From NCBI RefSeq assembly GCF_030161555.1, contig NZ_BSUK01000001.1, positions 3,038,001 through 3,102,000 on the forward strand: 64,000 bases of DNA, in the 5' to 3' direction. Position 1 is the first letter of the stretch, and every line of letters starts with the position of its first letter. Under the pieces are notes generated by a model. It made no database searches. It saw only the letters and a list, made by a program, of their open reading frames with translations, and was not told the DNA's origin. The DNA comes from Luteimicrobium album (GTDB lineage Bacteria > Actinomycetota > Actinomycetes > Actinomycetales > Cellulomonadaceae). Position numbers and translations under genes: made by a program. Of this stretch, positions 58,163 to 64,000 are shown piece after piece.

Positions 58163-59087
58163 GTCGCATCGCGGAGTCGCTGTTCTGGATCGGTCGCTAC
58201 GTCGAGCGGGCGGACGACACCGCGCGCATGCTCGACGTGCACTTCCAGTCGCTGTCGGAGGACCCGTGGGCGTCGGAGGACCGCGCGCTCCGCGCGCTCC
58301 TGGCAGTCATGGACCATCCCGTCCCCGACGACGACACGCTCGTCACCCGGGTCCGGGTGCTGCGAACCCTCGCCCACGACCAGGGGAACCCGTCGTCGAT
58401 CGCGGGCGCCGTCGTCGCCGCTCGCGAGAACGCCCGCCGTGCGCGCGAGATCCTGTCCTCCGAGCTCTGGGAGTGCCTCAACACGACGCGGCACCAGGTC
58501 TCGGGGCCGCTGCGGCTGGCCCGTCCGCACGACTTCTTCGCCTGGGCCCGGGAGCGGGCGGCGGTCGTGACCGGGATCGTGGACGCGTCGACGAGCCGTG
58601 ACGAGACGTGGTCCTTCATGGTGCTCGGTCGCTCGATCGAGCGCGCCGACATGACCGCCCGGCTGGTCCAGACGCAGGCCGAGCTGGGCGAGGCCGGTCC
58701 CGGCTGGCACACGTTGCTGCGCTCGACCGGCGCCTACGAGACGTTCCTGCGTACCTTCCGGGGGCTCGCCTCGGACGACCGGGCCGCCGAGTTCCTGCTG
58801 CTGGACCGCCTGTTCCCACGGTCGGTCGTCCACGCCCTCGACCAGGCGGAGGAGTGCCTGCGGGCGCTCGACCCGGCCGCGGACCGGCGCGGAGTCGCCG
58901 ACGACGCCCGCCGCGAGCTCGCGCGCATCCGCGCGGACCTGGAGTACACGCCGCTCGGCGACACCATCGAGAGCCTTCCCGGATCATGAAGGACGTGCAG
59001 CGCGGCTGTGCCGCTGCGAGCGACGCGATCCGGTCCCGGTACTTCCCGTCCGGGCTCGCGACGACCTGGGTGGGGGAGGCGCTGTGA
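58156..59087 (+). CDS. Alpha-E domain protein (COG2307) (one frameshift near the C-terminus)
   Basis: About 310 residues when joined. LSRIAESLFWIGRYVERADDTARMLDVH opens the all-helical alpha-E domain; ERADMTARLVQ is a second copy of the motif. The annotated frame stops after ESLPGS at 58989, but a 33-codon frame starting at an overlapping ATG (58986) reads DVQRGCAAASDAIRSRYFPS, the expected last helix of the family, and stops on a TGA overlapping the transglutaminase GTG. Adding one base near 58984 joins them (LPGFMKDVQRG). The full length then equals the family norm. Confidence 0.87.
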
Positions 59088-59932
59088 CCGTCCTGCGTGT
59101 GGAGCACCGCACCACGTTCGTCTACGCCGAGCCCGTCTCGGCCTCCTACAACGAGGCCCGGCTGACCCCGAGCCGGGGGCCCGGCCAGCGCCTCCTCGAC
59201 TCGCGCCTGAGCATCGAGCCCCGTACGTGGTCCCACGACTACGTCGACTACTGGGGTACCGCGGTCACGGCGTTCGAGGTGCTCCGCGAGCACGAGCAGC
59301 TCGAGATCGTCGCGGCGTCGCGGGTCGAGCTGCCCGACGCAGCGCCGTCCGCCCCCGGCGACGGTAACGTGTGGGACGTCGTGGCGGGCCCGGCCTTCCG
59401 GGACACCATGGCGGCGTACCTCGCCGACTCGGCGACCACCCGCGCACCGGACGACCTGATGGCGCTGGCACGCGAGGTGTCGGCGCGCGCCGCGACCCCG
59501 GACGAGGCGGCCAGCGCGGTGGCCCTGGTGGTGCGCGACGGGCTGGAGTACGTCCCGGGCGTCACGACGGTCCACACCACGGCCGCCGAGGCGTGGACTG
59601 CCGGCAAGGGCGTCTGCCAGGACGTGAGTCATCTCGTCCTCGGCGCGTTGCGTGGGCTCGGGATCCCCGCGCGATACGTGTCGGGGTATCTGCACCCACG
59701 GCCAGGGGCGGGGATCGGGGAGACCGTGACGGGCGAGTCGCACGCCTGGGTCGAGTGGTGGGCCGGCGGGTGGCGCGCCTTCGACCCGACCAACAGGACG
59801 GAGGTGCGCGCCGACCACGTCGCGCTGGGGCGTGGCCGCGAGTACCGCGACGTCTCGCCGCTCAAGGGCGTCTACGCCGGCGCAGGACGCGGCGAGCTGG
59901 ACGTACGGGTGGAGATCACCCGGGTCAGCTGA
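59084..59932 (+). CDS. Transglutaminase-like protein (COG1305), cysteine-protease fold
   Basis: 282 residues. The N-terminal beta-rich domain (VEHRTTFVYAEPVSASYNEARLTP) is followed by the catalytic triad: GKGVCQDVSH (Cys), ESHAWVEWW (His) and AFDPTNR (Asp). Bacterial members cleave or form peptide or isopeptide bonds. Its GTG overlaps the stop of the alpha-E gene, and GGGGGAGG lies just upstream. With the ATP-grasp ligase it may make and break the same peptide linkage. Confidence 0.92.
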   Translation: MTVLRVEHRTTFVYAEPVSASYNEARLTPSRGPGQRLLDSRLSIEPRTWSHDYVDYWGTAVTAFEVLREHEQLEIVAASRVELPDAAPSAPGDGNVWDVVAGPAFRDTMAAYLADSATTRAPDDLMALAREVSARAATPDEAASAVALVVRDGLEYVPGVTTVHTTAAEAWTAGKGVCQDVSHLVLGALRGLGIPARYVSGYLHPRPGAGIGETVTGESHAWVEWWAGGWRAFDPTNRTEVRADHVALGRGREYRDVSPLKGVYAGAGRGELDVRVEITRVS

Positions 59933-59944
59933 CGGGCCGTCCCC

Positions 59945-60709
59945 TCAGGGCACGAGCGTGCGCCCGAGCACCGCCTGCAGGGCCGCCGGGTCACCACGGA
60001 CGGCGAGCGCGTCGTCGTCGGGGGAGAGGCGGCCCCACAGCAGGAGGGCGAGGGCCCAGGCCGGACCCTCGACCCGTGCGTCGGCGGCGGCGTCGGACCG
60101 CCCGATCCGCCAGCTGGCGACGGGCGGTGCGAGGACGATCGCGTCGGACGGCCCGTGCACGTCCGTCGCGACGAGGTCGACGGCGACGGCCGGGGCGGGA
60201 GCGCGTCCGAGCCGGACCTGGCGTGGGTGCAGGACGGTGACGACCTCGTCGACCGTGTCCGCCCAGACCGCAGCCCAGACCGCAGCGGTCGCGGACCGTG
60301 GGGTCGACCCGGTCGCGAGCCGGAGGTCGACGAGGTGGACGAGCGTCTCGTGGAGCTGACGGCGGTACCAGAACCCGGCGGGACCGGGACCGTCGAGCGT
60401 GAGCGCCGGCGCCTCGAGCGGCCGCTCCGTGAGGGTGGCCCGCAGGTGCGCGGACGCCCAGGCGTACACGTCGACGAGGCGCTCGCGGCCCCGCGGCTGC
60501 GAGGCGTCGGCGCCCTCGAGGTCGACGCCGAGCGCCATCCCCGCCGCCCACCAGTGGATGCCGGCGAGGTGCAGGGCGAGGTCGGCGACGTGCCACGCGC
60601 CGCACGTCGCGACGGGTGCCTCGGGGTCCGCCCGTCCGAGCAGGTCGAGGAACGACTCCTGTGCGGCGGTGAGCACGCACACCGGGTCGCCGGTGGTGTC
60701 TCCTGTCAT
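59945..60709 (-). CDS. Maleylpyruvate-isomerase-N / DinB-like protein
   Basis: 254 residues. The N-terminal four-helix bundle carries the mycothiol-dependent fold's histidine pattern ([33 protein letters not shown]). Members use mycothiol, the actinobacterial thiol, for isomerisation or thiol transfer, though many lack a proven reaction. The C-terminal ~70 residues form a separate sterol-carrier-like lobe. It diverges from lepA with a 16-base spacer. Confidence 0.82.
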   Translation of the reverse strand: MTGDTTGDPVCVLTAAQESFLDLLGRADPEAPVATCGAWHVADLALHLAGIHWWAAGMALGVDLEGADASQPRGRERLVDVYAWASAHLRATLTERPLEAPALTLDGPGPAGFWYRRQLHETLVHLVDLRLATGSTPRSATAAVWAAVWADTVDEVVTVLHPRQVRLGRAPAPAVAVDLVATDVHGPSDAIVLAPPVASWRIGRSDAAADARVEGPAWALALLLWGRLSPDDDALAVRGDPAALQAVLGRTLVP

Positions 60710-60725
60710 GGGAGAATGGTGCACC

Positions 60726-62626
60726 GTGTCCCCCATCCCTTCCCAGGCCGACGCCGCGCGGATCCAACCGGCCGCCACGGCGCCCGAGCTGCTGCGCAAC
60801 TTCTGCATCATCGCGCACATCGACCACGGCAAGTCGACGCTCGCCGACCGCATGCTCCAGCTCACGGGGGTCGTCGACGAGCGCGCCGCTCGCGCCCAGT
60901 ACCTCGACCGGATGGACATCGAGCGCGAACGTGGCATCACCATCAAGTCCCAGGCGGTGCGGATGCCCTGGGCGGCGGCGCCGGCCCCGGCGAGAAGGTC
61001 GTCCCGTACGCCCTGAACATGATCGACACGCCGGGTCACGTCGACTTCACGTACGAGGTGTCGCGGTCGCTCGCGGCGTGCGAGGGCGCGGTGCTGCTCG
61101 TCGACGCGGCCCAGGGGATCGAGGCGCAGACGCTCGCCAACATGTACCTGGCGATGGAGAACGACCTCGAGATCATCCCGGTCCTCAACAAGATCGACCT
61201 CCCGGCGGCGCAGCCGGAGAAGTACGCCGAGGAGCTCGCTGGGCTGGTCGGGGGCGACCCGGAGGACGTCCTCAAGGTCTCCGGCAAGACGGGTGAGGGC
61301 GTCCCGGCGCTGCTCGACCGCATCGTCGAGCTCGTCCCGCCCCCGGTGGGCGACGCGGACGCGCCGGCGCGCGCCATGATCTTCGACTCCGTCTACGACA
61401 CGTTCCGTGGTGTCGTGACGTACGTGCGCGTCGTCGACGGGCGCCTGAACCACCGCGAGCGCATCGTGATGATGTCGACGCGCGCCCACCACGAGCTGCT
61501 CGAGATCGGCGTCATCTCGCCGGAGCCGATCCCCACCAAGGGGCTGGGCGTCGGCGAGGTCGGCTACCTCATCACGGGCGTCAAGGACGTGCGCCAGTCG
61601 AAGGTCGGCGACACGGTGACCAACGCCGCCAAGCCGGCGTCGGAGGCGCTCGGCGGCTACTCGGACCCCAAGCCCATGGTCTTCTCGGGTCTGTACCCGA
61701 TCGACGGCTCGGACTACCCGCTGCTGCGCGACGCGCTCGACAAGCTCAAGCTCAACGACGCTGCGCTGGTCTACGAGCCGGAGACGTCGGTCGCGCTCGG
61801 GTTCGGTTTCCGCGTCGGGTTCCTGGGTCTGCTGCACCTCGAGATCGTGCGGGAGCGCCTCGAGCGCGAGTTCGACCTCGACCTCATCTCGACGGCGCCG
61901 AACGTCATCTACTCGGTGACGCTCGAGGACCGCACCGAGGTCACGGTCACGAACCCGAGCGAGTTCCCGGCGGGCAAGATCCGCGAGGTCCGCGAGCCGG
62001 TGGTCCGCGCGACGATCCTCACGCCGGCCGAGTTCATCGGCGCCGTCATGGAGCTCTCGCAGTCGCGGCGCGGGGACCTGCTCGGCATGGACTACCTGTC
62101 CGAGGACCGGGTCGAGATGCGCTACACGCTCCCGCTCGCGGAGATCGTGTTCGACTTCTTCGACCAGCTCAAGTCCCGCACGCGCGGGTACGCGAGCCTC
62201 GACTACGAGCCCACCGACGAGCAGGTGGCCGACCTCGTGAAGGTCGACATCCTGCTCCAGGGCGAGCAGGTCGACGCGTTCAGCGCGATCGTGCACAAGG
62301 ACAAGGCGTACGCGTACGGCGTCATGATGACGGCGAAGCTCAAGGAGCTCATCCCGCGCCAGCAGTTCGAGGTCCCGATCCAGGCGGCCGTCGGGTCGCG
62401 CGTGATCGCGCGCGAGACGATCCGCGCGATGCGCAAGGACGTCCTCGCGAAGTGCTACGGCGGTGACATCACCCGCAAGCGCAAGCTGCTCGAGAAGCAG
62501 AAGGAGGGCAAGAAGCGCATGAAGACCATCGGTCGCGTGGACGTGCCCCAGGAGGCGTTCATCGCCGCGCTGTCGTCGGACTCCGCCGGCGGCGGCAAGG
62601 ACGCGAAGGACGCGAAGAAGAAGTGA
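60726..62626 (+). CDS. lepA: Elongation factor 4 (LepA) (one frameshift)
   Basis: About 633 residues. GTPase motifs [10 protein letters not shown] (G1), RGITIK (G2), DTPGHVDF (G3) and NKIDLP (G4), with the LepA-specific C-terminal domain (ending in [17 protein letters not shown]). LepA acts on stalled ribosomes. The frame breaks near 60980, in the G2-G3 loop, where one added base joins AVRMPW to [16 protein letters not shown]. Upstream GTG is the start; the spacer has no TANNNT hexamer at the usual place. The stop overlaps hemW. Confidence 0.95.
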
Positions 62627-63928
62627 GCCCGGCCCTGCCCGAGGGGAGCCCGTCCCCGACGACGGCGCGCTCCCGGGCTGGGTGCGTCCGGTCGCGCGGG
62701 CGGCCGGCTCGCCCGACGGCGGCGCAGACGGTGCGCGGGCGTTCGGCGTCTACGTGCACGTCCCGTTCTGCACGGTGCGGTGCGGGTACTGCGACTTCAA
62801 CACGTACACGTCGTCCGAGCTGGGCGGCGGCGCGTCGCAGGTCGCCTACGCGGACACGGCGCTGCGTGAGATCGACCTGGCGACCCGCGTGCTCGACGAC
62901 GCCGGGCTGGGCGGGCGCCCCGTGTCCACCGTGTTCTTCGGGGGCGGGACCCCGACCGTGCTGCCCGCCGACGACTTGGCGCGCCTGCTCGGGGAGTCCG
63001 CGACGCCTGGGGCCTCGCGGAGGGCGCCGAGGTGACGACCGAGGCGAACCCGGACTCGGTGACCCCGGACTCGCTCCGCACCCTGGCTGACGCCGGGTTC
63101 ACGCGCGTGAGCTTCGGGATGCAGTCGGCGGTGCCGCACGTGCTCGCGACCCTCGACCGCACGCACGACCCGCGCCGCATCCCCGACGTCGTCGCGTGGG
63201 CGCGAGACGCCGGCCTCGACGTGTCGCTCGACCTCATCTACGGCACCCCCGGCGAGTCCGTGGCCGACTGGCGGGCCAGCGTCGAGGCGGCGCTCGCGAC
63301 GGACGTCGACCACGTGTCGGCGTACGCGCTCGTCGTCGAGCCGGGGACGCGGATGTTCGCCCAGGTCAGGCGCGGTGAGCTCATGCTGCCCGACGAAGAC
63401 GACCAGGCCGCGAAGTACGAGCTCGCCGAGGCGCTGCTCTCGGCGGCCGGGCTCGAGTGGTACGAGGTGAGCAACTGGGCGCGCGGCGGGCAGACCGGTC
63501 CGCACGCGAGCCGCCACAACCTCGGCTACTGGCGCGGTGACGACTGGTGGGGCGTCGGCCCCGGCGCCCACTCGTACGTCGGCGCTCCCGGCGCGGGGTA
63601 CGAGCCCGAGCCGGAGCACGCAGGCGTGCGCTGGTGGAACGTCAAGCACCCGCGTGCCTACGCGGCCGCGCTCGAGGCGGGGCGCAGCCCGGCCGCGGGG
63701 CGCGAGCTCCTCACCGCCGACGACGCGCGGCTGGAGCGCGTCATGCTCGCCGTCCGGCTGCACGACGGGCTGCCCGTCACCGACCTGTCGGCGCGGGCAC
63801 GCACCGCCGTCGCGGGGCTCGTCGCCGACGGCCTCCTCGACGGCCGCGCCGCGGTCCGCGGGCAGGTCGCGTTGACGCTGCGAGGACGCCTCCTCGCTGA
63901 CGCGGTCGTCCGCGACCTCACGGACTGA
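62623..63928 (+). CDS. hemW: Radical SAM coproporphyrinogen/heme-chaperone protein HemW (two frameshifts)
   Basis: About 435 residues. The radical-SAM motif [11 protein letters not shown] (CxxxCxxC) and GGGTPTVL are present, with [11 protein letters not shown] and NWARGGQ further on. HemW is the heme chaperone formerly called oxygen-independent HemN. The GTG start overlaps the lepA stop (GTGA). Frames break near 62643, where an added G gives [19 protein letters not shown], and near 62995, where one base gives [21 protein letters not shown]. Confidence 0.93.
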
Positions 63929-63947
63929 CGTCGTTCGCGGAGCCGGG

Positions 63948-64000
63948 CTAGATCGGCGGGAGGTCGCGCGCCACCCGTGACACGGCGGCCGTCCTGCGCC
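63948..64000 (-). CDS. Possible C-terminus of an unidentified minus-strand gene
   Basis: A minus-strand frame open at the window edge ends AAVSRVARDLPPI with TAG at 63950-63948. Too short to identify; supported only by codon bias and by the convergent position after hemW. Confidence 0.3.
   Translation of the reverse strand, partial: RRTAAVSRVARDLPPI

Noticed and set aside
58986-59087. A 33-codon micro-ORF overlapping the alpha-E stop (ATGA) and the transglutaminase start (GTGA), with strong G/C at third positions, which looked like a possible peptide substrate of the ATP-grasp/transglutaminase system.
   Set aside because: Its sequence (DVQRGCAAASDAIRSRYFPS) fits the last helix of alpha-E proteins, and one added base near 58984 joins it to the alpha-E frame and brings that protein to the usual ~310 residues. 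It is almost certainly the alpha-E C-terminus.

Overview
The window is about 64 kb of very GC-rich DNA (strong G/C bias at third codon positions, many GTG starts, ATGA/GTGA gene overlaps). Gene content fits a Micrococcales actinobacterium of the Cellulomonas / Cellulosimicrobium / Isoptericola type: core order comEA-comEC-holA-rpsT-lepA-hemW, actinobacterial Ku plus a multidomain LigD, Mqo, an OleBC fusion and a Wadjet-like jet operon. No rRNA, tRNA, CRISPR array, transposase or phage gene was seen.

Layout. 1-6 kb: the end of an ECF sigma factor and, on the minus strand, an oleA-oleBC-oleD operon for long-chain olefin synthesis. 6-13.5 kb: a SWIM-SNF2 helicase with a small coupled gene, two coupled unknown genes, a secreted serine hydrolase and an ArsR regulator. 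13.5-18.2 kb: a DNA-break-repair island (ku divergent from ligD, topoisomerase IB coupled to ligD). 18.2-25.3 kb: WYL regulator, SnoaL protein, 6PGDH-like dehydrogenase, an SDR gene divergent from its probable TetR repressor with two operators, rnhA, lpdA and a GH3 lipoprotein. 25.4-36.3 kb: GntR-MFS, a heterodimeric ABC exporter, a DUF5519 protein, mqo divergent from an MntR-type regulator, an MFS exporter and a VKOR membrane protein. 36.4-45.5 kb: leuS followed by jetA-jetB-jetC and a PIN-domain gene. 45.7-54 kb: MATE exporter, HerA-like ATPase, degV, comEA, comEC, holA. 54-64 kb: PAP2 phosphatase, rpsT, a MazF/PemK-like protein, an ATP-grasp / alpha-E / transglutaminase operon, a DinB-like protein, lepA and hemW.

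Sequence quality matters. I count 25 single-base frame breaks in 16 genes, including leuS, which is essential in bacteria. Nearly all are repaired by adding (21) or removing (4) one base, usually in a short G or C run. I read them as sequencing indels and annotate each gene across its whole extent. One is independently supported: in the ligD linker a palindrome has five C in one arm and four G in the other, and restoring the G perfects the palindrome and the reading frame together.

Most notable observations: (1) two ~104-base hairpin elements with a conserved loop and a compensating inner stem, both in coding linkers between domains of fused proteins (OleB/OleC and LigD PE/Lig); (2) a Wadjet-like JetABC operon with no JetD, followed by a PIN-domain nuclease gene; (3) thirteen genes with a TANNNT hexamer exactly 12-13 bases before the start codon, implying leaderless transcripts; (4) a shared near-palindromic 14-mer upstream of three different exporter genes.
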